Assembly: GCF_001949145.1 (NCBI RefSeq) | Contig: NW_019091495.1 | Span: 638,268-670,268 of the forward strand | Length of the DNA stretch: 32,001 bases | Source of the DNA: Acanthaster planci | Lineage: Eukaryota > Echinodermata > Asteroidea > Valvatida > Acanthasteridae | Reading direction: 5' to 3' | Shown: in pieces, positions 20,708-31,745 of the stretch | Numbering within the stretch: the stretch's first letter is position 1 | How the letters are laid out: each line of letters starts with the position of its first letter | Translations under genes and position numbers: made by a program | The notes under the pieces: model-generated | What the model saw: only the letters and a program-made list of their open reading frames with translations | What the model was told of the DNA's origin: nothing | The model's database searches: none

Positions 20708-22175
20708 TTTCAATGCTTTGGATCCCTGGGCTTTTTAAAACATCCCACATCACATTAGTCATTCAAGTAGCAGAGTCATACTTTACCTGTACATGTATTT
20801 GTAGACTGAAAATTACAACATGTCACTAAGATTTTAACAGATTTTGTATAGAGTGTTAGAAAGTGATTGCGCATATTTCATTATTTGTTAATATAAATTT
20901 CAGATGAATTTTCTGACTCTGCAAAAAAGTGTCAGTTAAGTATCATGTGGCCTGCAAAGATCACAATTTTGTAATGTTTTATGTTTACAGAAAAAGTTAC
21001 ATTTTGGTAATCACAGTAATTGACGTCTTCCATGATTCACACAGCTCAAGGCTCCTTATTTATGATTTGTCCAGCAAATAAGAAGGTTAAACATGGAAAT
21101 ATTTTTCTGAAGTGACCGTATGTGAACACAGTGTATGGACATGCCGTGCGTACACATAATGTACAGTATGTGTACCCTTTACCAAATGTTCTGCTAGAGA
21201 GTTAAAGTACATGAACATGTGCGGTGTATGTGAGTCCCATGTATTCCATTGTATAGTATCTGGTGCTAAGCGCTGGGTGCATTCATGCATGTTGGTCAAA
21301 AATGCTTCAGCTTCGTAAGGACATGCACCTCTGGTACATGTACTTCAAAGGTTGTTACTGTATACAGTGGTACATGTATATGCTTTATTGCATCAAAGGA
21401 GTTCACAATGTATACTTGTATGTACCGATATGTTGAATGTGGACAAAGGCTTCAAAGTACATGTATGCAGTGACTAAATGAGATTGAGGGAAATACCGGC
21501 AGTAAAATATCCAAACTGTTTCAGAGAAGAACATATAAATTTCCTTGAGACACGGGGAAAGGAACTATTTTAATTTTTTGTCCCATTCATGTGTTCTTCA
21601 GTCTGTGGAAATATCATAGTCAAGCTGTACATTGTGTACTCGCAATGTTGCAGTACATGTATGGTGGTTTAGCATGGGAAATGCAAAATTGTCTCCAGTA
21701 TTAGCCCAGGTACATTTTCCTTCTTTTTTTCTGACGAAAAGGGAATTTCACACCCTCCCAATAGTCCTTCAACCCACTCTAGGTATTGCCTTGTCTATCT
21801 CCCACTGTTCTCTCCAAAAAAAAAAGATATTTTAAGGAGAAGGGAATTGAGTGAATTGTACAAAGTCCCTGAGATTTGCAAGTTGTTTCAATTTTGACAA
21901 TTTTTCCCATTCTTTCCTCCTCCAACATTCCGAGTCTGTTAAAAAAGGTTAAACTGGTAAGATATATACATACATAAATGTATACGTGTATTTAATTTTG
22001 ATGTATGGATGAGCATGTTTGTAATGGCACTGCAGAATATGTGCAAGTTAAAGTATTACATGTAGGTACTAACTATTGAAACTGCACAGTTAATTGCATT
22101 TTGGTGTTTAATTGTTAATTGGGAATCCTCGTTTTCTGATGAAAAGGACCTGCTTTGTCTTGCCATGTAGGTAGA
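20708..22175. other. POR upstream region, 5' UTR end included
   Basis: No gene is recognised. The last bases before the POR ATG read TTTGTCTTGCCATGTAGGTAGA. The pyrimidine-rich stretch plus TAG (22168-22170) or GTAG (22171-22174) looks like a splice acceptor, which suggests that the exon with the start codon is preceded by a noncoding exon further upstream. Confidence 0.45.
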
Positions 22176-22348
22176 ATGGCGACTCCGGAGATGACGGAAG
22201 CGGCCAGCAAGGTTGTAGCTGAGCCTATGTTTGGTGTGCTGGACATCCTTCTGATGAGTGTCAGTCTAGGCATTGGAGTCTACTGGTTCTTCTTCCGAGG
22301 GAAGAAACCTGCTGAGCAACCTACTGTGGTCAAGAAGCTGTCAGTTGC
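22176..22348 (+). CDS. POR: POR coding exon 1 (membrane anchor)
   Basis: Encodes residues 1-57 plus two bases. The N terminus is [14 protein letters not shown], followed by a hydrophobic segment at about 19-40 ([20 protein letters not shown] and two more Phe) and a basic stop-transfer RGKK. This is the N-terminal ER anchor. The ATG at 22176 was preferred to the in-frame 22155 ATG because the latter precedes the probable splice acceptor. Its context AGAATGG has A at -3 and G at +4. The donor is GC/GTAAGT. Confidence 0.92.
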
Positions 22349-25300
22349 GTAAGTTGATCAGCCCATTTCATCTCTGTATCCTAGAGGCCAGTGACACATA
22401 CTGCAGTCGGATAGCTTGACAGAGTTAAAGACAGGAAGTTGATCCTTTGTATTGATCAGGTACAGTTAAGTATCACTGAATGCAAGCCAAATGCTTCAAG
22501 TATTTGCAACAGTTGGACAGCAGTGAGCACATTTCTTTTAACTAGTGTACATGTACATGTATGCCATAGCAAACTGTTTTGCAGGACTCATTTTGTGTTG
22601 CCAAGGGAAAAAATTCTCAAGTTAATGCGTGGGCATGTTGCTCACTGTGACAGAGTTAAGTAGTTGAAGTGTAGATGAAAAAAGAACTGGTTTTTCTTCT
22701 GCATTTACAGGCCAACATTAACAAGAAGCAGTAATATGGGGTTCATTGCTAAAATGAAGTCATCGGTGAGTTCCCTTAGTTTCCTTACTCCCTCCGCATC
22801 CATTTATTACCTCCCACCTGAAAATATATCTAACGGAAGTACAGAGGGTGTAAGTGTAATGTACCCATCACTAGATTTGTTCCTGTGGCTTTATGGTATT
22901 ACGGTACAGTAGGCGGCCCATCTGTACGTGTACATGTATATTTGTACTTTGTGTTTAATTTTGTTCTGTATGCTTTCCTGAATAGAACCTCATCTCTCAA
23001 ATTAGCTACACTGCGCCCTTTTGTGGGTATTTTTGGTTCTGTGACCTGAGCTTTTTGTGATTAAGTTGTTCAACTTTGTTCACTCGGACACGTGCTTCTA
23101 AAGCTGCACACACATCACACATTAAAACCCCTAACCTGATTTAAATGGCAATAGATGGGATATTTTCACATCCCGTCATAACAGAATATGATGCGTTTAT
23201 ATATTTTCAGCATATGCATTGTGCCTACGAAAAATACAGTCTACGAAAGATTTGTTTCAATCATGCCATGACTTGTTGCTGTTCATGCTGGGAGGGACTA
23301 CATGTATATGAACATTTCTCTTTTATGATAATTTTCAACAATAGCAGAAGAACAGAAAGAAATCCACTGAAATGTTGACATATGCATGTTTTGTAACTTT
23401 GTTTTCTACTAGACATTGAACAGCAGACTTTGCTCCTAGTTCTAAAATATTTTGATGCAGCATTTGTAGTCTAAAATGGCAAAAATAAACTCCTACTTTT
23501 GAGAAAAAGGAAGACGTGAAGACAATTTCTTGTATATTAGTGTGTGATGTGTATCACTGGTTATAGTTTGCGTTCTGGTGCCTCTTGAAACATTTTCATC
23601 CCTGTTTGGATTTCTTTACAGCAAGAGTCTTTCCCAAAAGACAAATTGCTCGTGCTTCCATTTGGCCTGATGCTTCTGAATAAGCCCCCCCCCAAAAAAA
23701 ACCAAACACTTAACCCCACTTTATATTTTAACATTTCCCACCCCTTCACAAGGCACCTGCGCACCCCTTGGATTGGATCAAGCCATGCTCACTTTGAAAA
23801 TAGTTTAAATCATTTCAAATGGCCGCATAGAAGTTAATCTTTTTGACCACTTTCTTATTAATTTTTCCCCCCACTTGCAGGGTAAAAACGTGGTGGTATT
23901 TTATGGATCTCAGACGGGCACTGCGGAGGAGTTTGCGACGCGGTTAGCCAAGGATTCCCAGCGGTTTGGATTGAAGGGAATGATAGCAGACCCAGAGGAA
24001 TGTGAAATGGTGAGGTTTATCGGTTCAGTCTTGACCGTCTTCCAATTTGTTTCATTTGGTGTGTTATCTAATGAATGTGGTACCTTACAGCTGAACATAG
24101 ACTGTTATTTATCTTGCAAGAATTTATTCCTTGGTAGTTTGGAAACTTAAGGCCAAGATCTGACTGTTTTGAAGGGAGATGGATCTCTTCTCTCTCCGAG
24201 TGACATAAGGCAATTTCAATGAGTTCATCATTTATGTCTGTTCATACATATATAATTTATTGGTTCACATCGTACCAGTACATGTGCACAGTCTGTGAAT
24301 TTGTAATTTACGAAGTATTAACATTTCTAATGCTTATTTGATTTCCTGATTCCATCCCACTCAATGTATTTTCATGTTACTTTCTCCAATTCCTGTTTTT
24401 ATTGTGACAAGCAGGTTGTTTCATAAAAATCTGTGCACCGTTATAAGTGGAGGCGGATGCCAAGTTAATGGCTCATGATTGTAATTTTTTCGGTTTTGAG
24501 TTTGCCGATGCTAAAAAATGACAGTCGTATACTGGTATAAATCAGACTAGGATTCTTCAGTGAGTGTACGGGTTGATCTCTTCTAATTTGCACAGGATGA
24601 GAAAGGCTCAATGTCCCTCCATTCACTTCTAGTAACGTTACCAACAGGCTGGTGTGCATATTGTCTTAATAACTCTTTCTTAATTTAGCTTTGGTTGATC
24701 CGTTGACCCCCAAATCCCCAACGACAACCCTTAGGGCTCTGATAATCCAGCAGGTTTTGGACAAAGTGCAGTGAGCTACATGTACATACGTTTACTGCAG
24801 CTTATCAGTCATTCTGTCAATGGGTCTGGTCATGGTTGAGGGGCATCGAGGGTTACATGTCCATGTTGATGCACATGCACACATACATACATGTACATGT
24901 ACATGTACCGGTACGTGTACGGTAGCTGTGGTTGGTTTCACTAAAAACATCAGTACTGTATACATGTACGCTGTTCCTGCCTGAAAAACTTGGCCTGTTT
25001 TTATTAGCACTCTGGGATTTACAGAGTGCTAAGAAAAGGCTATAAAGGCCATATTGATGTAAAAATGGTTGTTGGGCCTTCACCAATCCTACCAGTAACA
25101 TTGATTACGATGGCGTCGCACTTCTTGTTGGGCAGTCACATTGAACATGTAATTCAAAAATGGTCTTCAGAAACAAAAGCATGTGTGACTGCAAACATCT
25201 CTGATCGCTTACAGTTTGTTTGTCCATCTTGAAACTCACTGTCTACAGGAGGACCTGTCTCAGTTATCAGAAATCGAGAACTCCTTGGCTATCTTCTGTA

Positions 25301-28300
25301 TGGCCACGTATGGCGAGGGTGACCCAACAGATAATGCACAAGAGTTCTATGACTGGCTACAAGAAGGATCTGTTGGGCTCGCTGGCCTCAGATATGCTGT
25401 GAGTTGACCACATTATGACATTATCGATTTCTTATTAATTTCTTGTGACAGTTTTTTAATCAGAGCCAAATTACATATGCATGTTATATAGAATATACAT
25501 GCTCACTGAAGCTGGGTGGAAAGCATACATGTACGTGTTTTTTGGTATTGTAATGAAATTACCCCAACACTGGATTATTGCAAATCTTGAATTTTCTGAA
25601 AAGATTCAAGCTTAGTGTGGAAGTGTTTCAGAAATTCTGGAAAGAAAGTAGAACGTTTCCTAGTTACTTTTTCAAATCTGATTTTTCAGTTCATAAAAGT
25701 ACTCAATGGACTGAAGTAATCCTTGTTCTCTTTGCTCAGAGTTTCAGCATCTGGAGTGTTTATCACTACATGTTGTGGTTTTGATTTTGTGCATTCCCAC
25801 AGGTCTTTGGTTTAGGGAACAAGACTTATGAACACTACAATGCCATGGGCATCTACGTGGACAAACGTTTGGATGAACTAGGGGCAGAGAGAATCTATGA
25901 TCTGGGCTTGGGAGATGATGACGGAAAGTGAGTAGTCAAACTGCCGTCCTTGTGGTTGACACATTCTTGTCTGTTCCTGGTAGGAAAATCTGGTTTGTTG
26001 TCAAATTTACCATGTACCAGCAACTTCAACCCCCTCCCCCCGCATGTCTGTCTACGCACACTGCTTGTTGAAATCCACTGTTGATTATGCCAAATTTAAA
26101 TTCCTGTTCGTTGAAATCCGTTCTGAGTAGTCACTTCAATATGTTAAGCTTGAACTTTTACAGATCTTGATGACAAATACATTTACATGTACAGAAACCT
26201 GTTTGTGTAGTTTGTAAAAGACGTTCAATTCAAAACATTGTTTTAATCCTCAAAAAGGCAAAACAAATGAAGCAAATATCATTTGTTTAAAAGTGTTCTA
26301 GCCACCGGTATGAACCAGAAATTCCTTCTGTTAGTTTTACATGGAGGGCATCTTAGACGGCGCCCCAGTGAAAGATATTCGAACAGGATTTTCAACACGT
26401 GATCAGTTTCACTGTGTAGGATCGATTTACATGTAGCTCTTCTAATTACTTCTTCGCAAAACGAACTAAGGTTTCTTTGGGCTGTGTGATTATTTTGGAG
26501 CCCAGGTTAACCACTTACTGACGGGTGGTTTGAAAAATGCAGTGCACACAAACGGGACATTTCCAAGATTTTCAGTTTTCAAAATTCTCCAAAAATTCAT
26601 CATTTCAATTAATGGACGTTTACACCCACACAAATAACTGTCTGGTGACAACTCTAATCTGACAGAAAATCTATTGACGCCCGAGTATTTCAGCCAGGCC
26701 TGCAGCCTTGTACAAAGAGCCCAGATGGTGCGGTGTTATGTGACTTTTATTTACGAACCTGGCACAGTGCGCTGCTGACCTCTTTTCAATAGCGGCCAGA
26801 TTAGCGTGCAGCGGTACTGTGTGGCTCATCGCTGCCGTGGTGGAACGCTTTTGTCCCCGGTGGTAATCCGCTTGCAATAAATCCCCCAAACTGTAGTATG
26901 CTGTTTCAAAACAAGGCTGGCCTATCTCCACTTTAGACCTTTTTCCCAGTAATGTCACGATGGTGCTGGACCTACATGTGTGATGTGTTGTGATGGTAAT
27001 GAATGCACAGTGTTGTGATGGCAATCTACATGTACCTGTTCAAGATAAACTTGTCAAGCATGTAGTGTTCGCCCGTGTGCTTGCACGTGGTTGAAGCTGC
27101 CCGTAGGAATATATGCGATCACCGTGGCCAAGGTGGTCCACACGTGGGTGAAAAAGGTCTATTGAGAGTGAAAAATTGTTGGTAATGCCCAGCAGCCTAG
27201 TCTTTTGTTCCGAGTATGGTCTTTTGTTACAGGGCCCAGTTCGTTTTGTCTGATTTCGGACTCCCTGGCCACACGTATAATGTATACCGGTACGTGTCCG
27301 GTACCGGAAACCCCAGCGGCAAGTGCTTAACAATCTGTTGCAAATTGTTCTTGTTCTTACCACTTAGGTTAAAATTCCTGGAAATGATTGAAAAACACAA
27401 TACACTTTCAATGAATGACCGATAAAACAGACTCAGAATGGTTTTGTCAACAGGAAAGGTCTTCAATTTACATAAAAAAATTACAAGCGCTGTTGGCATT
27501 TCATAACAATTGCGCATCTGTTTCATCCTATCTTAGCTTGTCATCAAATGTGGTTCCAAGGTATTTGGAATTTACAGTGGGATACAATTTCAACTTCCTG
27601 GTCATGAATGACAGTTTTCGAGTCGCCTTCACTTTTTCCCTAAAATTGGCAATGAGTTCCTTGGTTTCGAGTACATTCAGTCTCAGATATGAATCATCAC
27701 ACCAGTCAACAAATTCTTGAAGAGCATTTTCTTGACTGTTATCTGACCCAGAAAGGAGGGAAGTCAAAGCATTATCATCAGCAAATTTGACCAACAATCT
27801 ATCGTCATGGCTACTTCTACAGTTGTCAGTGTGTATATATATATATCTATAGGTCTTTGACTTTCATTATCTTTCTTTAGAGTGACATGTATGTTCATAC
27901 AAAACAGACCTTGCAGTTCGTGCAACTGTACATGTAAGCCAGCCGTTGGATGTTCAGTTACCAGATTTTCTTTGGAACAGGGTTTAGCATATAGATAATG
28001 TTCAGGACCCTAGAATGACAATCCCAAAAGTTACTGGTACCTGCAATGAGCTCTTGCTATCTGGTTGATAGAGGATTTTTTTCCGTTCTCTGATGTGCTT
28101 GGTTTTAGAAATGAATGTCAAAGCCCAATCTAGAGTTGTCCTGCGTTACGTTCAGGTTTTTCCAAAAGTACAGCTTACACATGTAGTCTTAATGCAGGGG
28201 TAGTGTTGTTTAGCTTCTCTCAGATAAAGAGCACGTGATGTACAATCTGAATGTTATCAGTAACATGAACAGTTGGAGTTGCCTGAGGACGAATGTGCCA

Positions 28301-31300
28301 AGGGCAAAGCAAATAGCAGGGATCTCAACTCTTCCACCTGAGCATTGTGCAAACCGAGGGCAAAGGTTGTTTTCAAAACAGGAATGGAGCATGGTGAACC
28401 TGGAGTGAAAAGGTCTGTGAACTTGGGTCGATAACAAACATTGTACTGCATGCATTGGCAAACCTTAGACTGAGATCCCAAAGAGTCTCAGAAAAATCTG
28501 GAAAACCAGTGCAAACAATTTAATCTGTGTACACTCACTTGACTGTCTTGATGTGTGGAGACATTTTCATTAAACCTGTTGATAAACATATAGTTGGGTG
28601 ACAGTCCTGTCTGCTTCAAAATACCACAGATGGGAATCAACATGTTAAGTCATTTTGAAGTCCTTTAAAAGTTTCACCTATGCAAGTGAGTGACTTACTG
28701 AAGGGAGTTGTAACCCCCCAAATTTGTTAAGCAAATAAAAAGAAATTATGCTTAGCAGATCTCACCCAGTGTGCAGTGTTTGTGATAACCGGTAGCCCTT
28801 AGATAATGTTTTGCTAAGCAATAATTTTGGTAAGAGCAGCTTTGTAAGATTATTGCAGCACTAGGCCCTATGTGGAAAACATAGAAATATCTGATGAACA
28901 TGACATTTGAACTTGTCATAACTCTCTAAAACGGCATGCATTTGTTTTAAGTAGTGACGTACATACATGTGAAGTTGTACTTGTCCACCTTTATAATAAC
29001 AAGACAATATTTCATGTCTCGGTGGTTTTAGACACAGAGGGACAGGGAAAAGGCCAGTGTCAATTTTTGCAAGATGAAATTGTAAGTTTGTCTGAAGATG
29101 AAAATACAAGTTCGTTTGATGTGAAAAAAATGATTGTTTACTTTTGCTTGCAGTATGGAAGAAGATTTTGTGACATGGAGAGAGCAGTTTTGGCCAGCTG
29201 TTTGTCAGCGATTTGGTGTTCAAGCTACTGGAGATGAAACAAGGTATGCATGTAGCTCCTGTGAACCATTCTTTGCTGAGCTTATAAACTTGAAACCTTA
29301 AAGACTCTCTCATAAGCTAAAACACCAACGTTGGCACACATTTTGGCTTAATCAATACACAAGTAAAACATTCCCCCAGATGTATGGCAATTTGGGGGTT
29401 TGTTTTCCTGTCAATATTTTTAATTTTTGGAATTAATCTAAAACCTTTCAAATCCAGTGGACTTTATTGGAGGATTTTACACAGTACAGGATCAAGGAAG
29501 ATAGAGCCAGGCTATTCTATTTGGGATTAAATTTGGTTTGATCAACCTTGATAATTAACTGGTACATTGCTAAATGTGTCATTCTATCCTAAGATTGCGT
29601 AATCATAATTTATGGCATCCTCTGGGTGAGGGTCACATAACACGGAAAGTGGCATTAGTTCTTTTAACAGAGGCTGTTTAGAAGCTTTCAAGAGGTCCTA
29701 CTGAAAAACATGAAAGGATTTCAACAGAGTTCATAAGGCTGAGTGAAAAGGAGGAAGTGTTGCATTGTGTTATGTTCTTGTGTAGTTTTTCTTTTCAAAT
29801 TCATATGAATACTGCTGACCTGTGCTGTTTAGTTTGAGATATGTGACATTTGAAACTTATACAGATTTTTCAATAACCCATTTGTTTTATTTCATTTATA
29901 AAGTATCCGTACATACGCTCTCAAAATTGAGGATTTCTTACCAGAGAAGGTATTCACCGGTGAAGTTGCCAGGCTGGGATCCTTCAAAACACAGAAACGG
30001 TGAGATGGTCCTTCCTGCTACTTTGTCTGGACTCAAGTTCTCTGGGTGAAAGTGTCCCAGTGGTGTGTTATTTTAGGTGGCACGTAACAGAAATATGCTT
30101 GTGCCACTGGATTTATGTCTATATTAGAATTATTTCCACATGATAAGTGTTGTTCTTTGTAGAAAAGTTGATAAAGCTAGCGGTACAAAAAAGGAGAAAT
30201 TAATGAATGTACCTGGTCCAAAGATGTTTTGGTTAATACTTATATGTAACTCCATGGGTTGTTTTCTCACACAATAGAATTTGGAAAAAAGACCAATGTG
30301 AAATATTCTTCAAGAGTTGTTCAGTGCTTTGATAAATTGTCAATTGGTCACATGACTAGAATAGACCAATGATGACCGGTGATGTCAGAATTCCGTCCCT
30401 TCTTGTGTGCATTCTGGAGTACATTAAAAAATACGTACGTAACTTGGGAAAAATATATTGGAGATGGCATACAATTGTTTTTTTTTTTCAGTTGAGATCT
30501 GTTGCTATCTAAAAGAAGATCTATTAGGAGCAGAAACTACGGATTTTGAGCTTTGATGTCAAAATAATTGTCCTGTGCAAGATGTATTGTGCACAAGGTT
30601 GTCCTATCAGTCAAAGTCTATGATATATCGATGTACTATAGACAGAGAAGAGGAAAGAGGTTTGGACTGACACAGACTTTCATCATAGCAGGAGGGTGTT
30701 TAAAGATTAGAAAGCATGTCCCAGTTGGTTGTTTTGGTGAATCATTCTAACTTGATGATTGTTTTTGATTTCCAGGCCGTTTGATTCCAAGAACCCCTTC
30801 CTTGCACCAGTCAGAGTCAACCGCGAGTTGCATAAGGGAGGAGAGAGGTCTTGTATGCACATCGAGTTTGACATCACTGATTCTAAGATCAGGTGAGAAA
30901 GGATGGAGCTGGAATCTTTTGTATGATTTGATTGAGTCTGTCATTGATGCCGTAGTGATCAGTCATTTGTCGTTGATTTCATTTTTAATTGTATCCACTA
31001 GTAATTAATTATGTAAATGTATTAACCACTACCTGCCGGGCGACCCGTTTTTGAGTACATAGGCTTTATATGCCGAGCTGGGGAGCCCGGAACTGGGACA
31101 AAAGAGTTGGGCCCTATTGAAAAGAGGTCAGAAGTGCACTGGGCCGGTTTTGGGAGCATAAGAATCTTACGTAACACCGTACAATCTGGGCTCTTTTTCC
31201 AAGGCTGCAGGCCCGGCTGAAATATTCAGGAGTCAATGAATTTTAAATGTCAGCTTTAGAGTAGTGCCCAAAGAGTCCTTCATTTTGGTATAAATGGCCA

Positions 31301-31745
31301 TTAAATGAAATGATGAATTTTTGAAGAATTTTGAAAATGGAAAATCTTGAAAATGACTTGTCTTGCAAGAAAAATCCACCCGGCAGCAAGTGGTTAAATC
31401 GATATCATTGATTTTAAAATTCCAAGATGAGAATTGATTAAATAAATCAGTAGGAAGAAGAAAAATTCCAGGAATACCCCCCCAAAATTCCTCTTTTTAA
31501 GGGGCCGTTTTAAAATTCTGTTGTTGTCGACATAAAAAAATGAGCTTCCCAGATAATTGTCACATTTTGATTTCTGCCCGATAATAAACATCAGATCTGA
31601 ATGCAATGCCCTTTTCTCATTTCCAGATATGAAGCAGGTGACCATGTGGCGGTATTCCCAATTAATGACCCGGTGTTGGTTGACAGGATAGCCCAGCTCC
31701 TCGGAGCTGACATGGACGTTGTCATTAGCCTGGATAATATGGACG
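22176..31745 (+). CDS. POR: NADPH-cytochrome P450 reductase (POR), 5' nine exons, partial
   Basis: POR is the ER-membrane diflavin reductase that passes electrons from NADPH through FAD and FMN to microsomal P450s, haem oxygenase and squalene monooxygenase. Exons: 22176-22348, 22711-22765, 23881-24009, 25249-25398, 25803-25927, 29154-29243, 29904-29999, 30776-30892, 31627-31745. They join without stops into about 351 residues (family about 680). A membrane anchor lies at residues 19-40, followed by RGKK. The FMN domain has [12 protein letters not shown] (84-95), [12 protein letters not shown] (138-149) and LGNKTYEH (173-180). Acidic surface residues D113, E115, E116 and D207-D209 keep mammalian numbering. 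The FAD/connecting domain begins with GDHVAVFP. The rest of the FAD domain and the NADPH domain lie beyond the window. Phases are 2,0,0,0,2,2,2,2,1. Confidence 0.97.
22711..22765 (+). CDS. POR: POR coding exon 2 (linker)
   Basis: A 55-base exon of one base plus 18 codons, [18 protein letters not shown], the linker between anchor and FMN domain. The acceptor GCATTTACAG and donor TCG/GTGAGT are strong. Too short to be seen without its neighbours; supported by phase and by the TLT...KMK similarity to vertebrate POR. Confidence 0.9.
22766..23880 (+). other. POR: POR intron 2
   Basis: 1115 bases, noncoding. It contains a homopolymeric C8A7 stretch near 23687-23701 and no recognisable mobile element or RNA. 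Confidence 0.8.
23881..24009 (+). CDS. POR: POR coding exon 3 (FMN phosphate loop)
   Basis: 43 codons, residues 77-119, from [20 protein letters not shown] to DPEECEM. SQTGTA (86-91) is the FMN phosphate-binding loop of the flavodoxin fold. The acceptor CCCACTTGCAG follows a good pyrimidine tract; the donor is ATG/GTGAGG. Both junctions are phase 0. Confidence 0.96.
24010..25248 (+). other. POR: POR intron 3
   Basis: 1239 bases, noncoding. The only notable structure is a TACATG array with an ACCGGT insert at about 24887-24920. Confidence 0.8.
25249..25398 (+). CDS. POR: POR coding exon 4 (FMN domain)
   Basis: 50 codons, residues 120-169, from [20 protein letters not shown] to GLAGLRYA. It includes [11 protein letters not shown], in which Tyr140 stacks on the FMN isoalloxazine in the mammalian enzyme. 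The acceptor is TCTACAG and the donor GCT/GTGAGT. Confidence 0.97.
25803..25927 (+). CDS. POR: POR coding exon 5 (FMN domain)
   Basis: 41 codons plus two bases, residues 170-210, from [16 protein letters not shown] to LGLGDDDG. Tyr178 is the second FMN-stacking residue. D207-D209 form the acidic patch used for partner docking. The acceptor is TTCCCACAG and the donor AA/GTGAGT. The following intron 5 is 3226 bases and repeat-rich. Confidence 0.97.
26511..26880 (-). mobile_element. piggyBac-like MITE copy in POR intron 5
   Basis: One terminus is TTAA (26507-26510) followed by CCACTTACTGACGGGTGG. The body, read on the minus strand, matches the element at 31026-31393 in long blocks (ATTGAAAAGAGGTCAG, ATCTGGGCTCTTT, AAGGCTGCAGGCC, GAAATGATGAATTTTT). 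The opposite end is diverged: I could follow similarity to about GGGACAAAAG (near 26850) but not to a second TIR. Confidence 0.75.
27077..27161 (+). repeat. Interspersed repeat, copy 2
   Basis: Same block order as the minus-strand repeat at 14778-14922 (GTGCTTGCACGTGG, AAGCTGCCC, GCGATCACCGTGGCCAAGG, TGGTCCACAC, GGTCTA). It lacks the TACATG expansion seen there. Confidence 0.75.
27220..27835 (-). mobile_element. Degenerate Rex1/CR1-like non-LTR reverse transcriptase fragment
   Basis: In the minus frame of 27797-27528 the translation contains [28 protein letters not shown] and [13 protein letters not shown]. The FADD is the RT catalytic motif and the rest is typical of the palm and thumb of LINE RTs. 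After a stop and a one-base frame change it continues as [19 protein letters not shown] and [12 protein letters not shown] (27526-27227). The copy is 5'- and 3'-truncated and frameshifted. It lies antisense in POR intron 5 and is a different family from the element at 7985-9411. Confidence 0.8.
27836..29153 (+). other. POR: POR intron 5, 3' part
   Basis: Noncoding. A short (TA)n run lies at about 27834-27846. A 150-codon antisense ORF at 28861-29313 overlaps exon 6 and is a shadow. No RNA or further element is recognised. Confidence 0.7.
29154..29243 (+). CDS. POR: POR coding exon 6
   Basis: A 90-base exon. Its first T completes an Asn codon, then 29 codons [20 protein letters not shown]...ATGDET plus AG. 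This is the end of the FMN domain ([14 protein letters not shown] is a family hallmark) and start of the hinge. The acceptor is TGCTTGCAG and the donor AG/GTATGC. Confidence 0.96.
29244..29903 (+). other. POR: POR intron 6
   Basis: 660 bases, noncoding, with nothing recognisable. A sense ORF entering exon 7 from here is in another frame and is not a gene. Confidence 0.8.
29904..29999 (+). CDS. POR: POR coding exon 7 (hinge/connecting region)
   Basis: 31 codons plus split codons, [20 protein letters not shown] to LGSFKTQK. It aligns to the hinge and the first strand of the FAD/connecting domain (K-V-Y/F-x-G-E-x-x-R-L). The acceptor is TTTATAAAG and the donor CG/GTGAGA. Less conserved than its neighbours, but frame and phase fit. 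Confidence 0.9.
30000..30775 (+). other. POR: POR intron 7
   Basis: 776 bases, noncoding, with a T-run at about 30478-30488 and nothing else recognisable. Confidence 0.8.
30776..30892 (+). CDS. POR: POR coding exon 8
   Basis: 38 codons plus split codons, beginning [18 protein letters not shown] and ending FDITDSKI. It matches the start of the FAD-binding module (PFDxKNPFLA, DI(S/T)DSKIRY). The acceptor is GATTTCCAG and the donor AG/GTGAGA. Confidence 0.96.
31022..31397 (+). mobile_element. piggyBac-like MITE in POR intron 8
   Basis: TTAA (31022-31025) is followed by CCACTACCTGCCGGG. The other end reads CCCGGCAGCAAGTGG followed by TTAA (31394-31397). The 15-base TIRs differ at two positions. 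A TTAA duplication flanking a CC-starting TIR is the piggyBac insertion pattern. The 368-base interior encodes no transposase. It is in inverted orientation to the copy at 26511. Confidence 0.85.
31627..31745 (+). CDS. POR: POR coding exon 9 (last in window)
   Basis: 39 codons plus split bases, from [15 protein letters not shown] to VISLDNMD and one base of the next codon. GDHVAV(F/Y)P is a hallmark of the diflavin reductase FAD domain. The acceptor is CATTTCCAG and the donor G/GTAAAT. The next exon is not found in 31746-32001. Confidence 0.95.

Noticed and set aside
22155-22175. Upstream in-frame ATG that would add seven residues to POR
   Set aside because: It lies before a probable splice acceptor. 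The ATG at 22176 has the better context and gives a residue numbering that matches mammalian POR through the FMN domain.
26671-27024. 117-codon minus-strand ORF
   Set aside because: It lies mostly within the MITE copy in intron 5. The equivalent region of the copy at 31 kb has stops, so no coding constraint is evident.
28861-29313. 150-codon minus-strand ORF
   Set aside because: It overlaps POR exon 6 in antisense and shows no family resemblance; it is a shadow of the gene.
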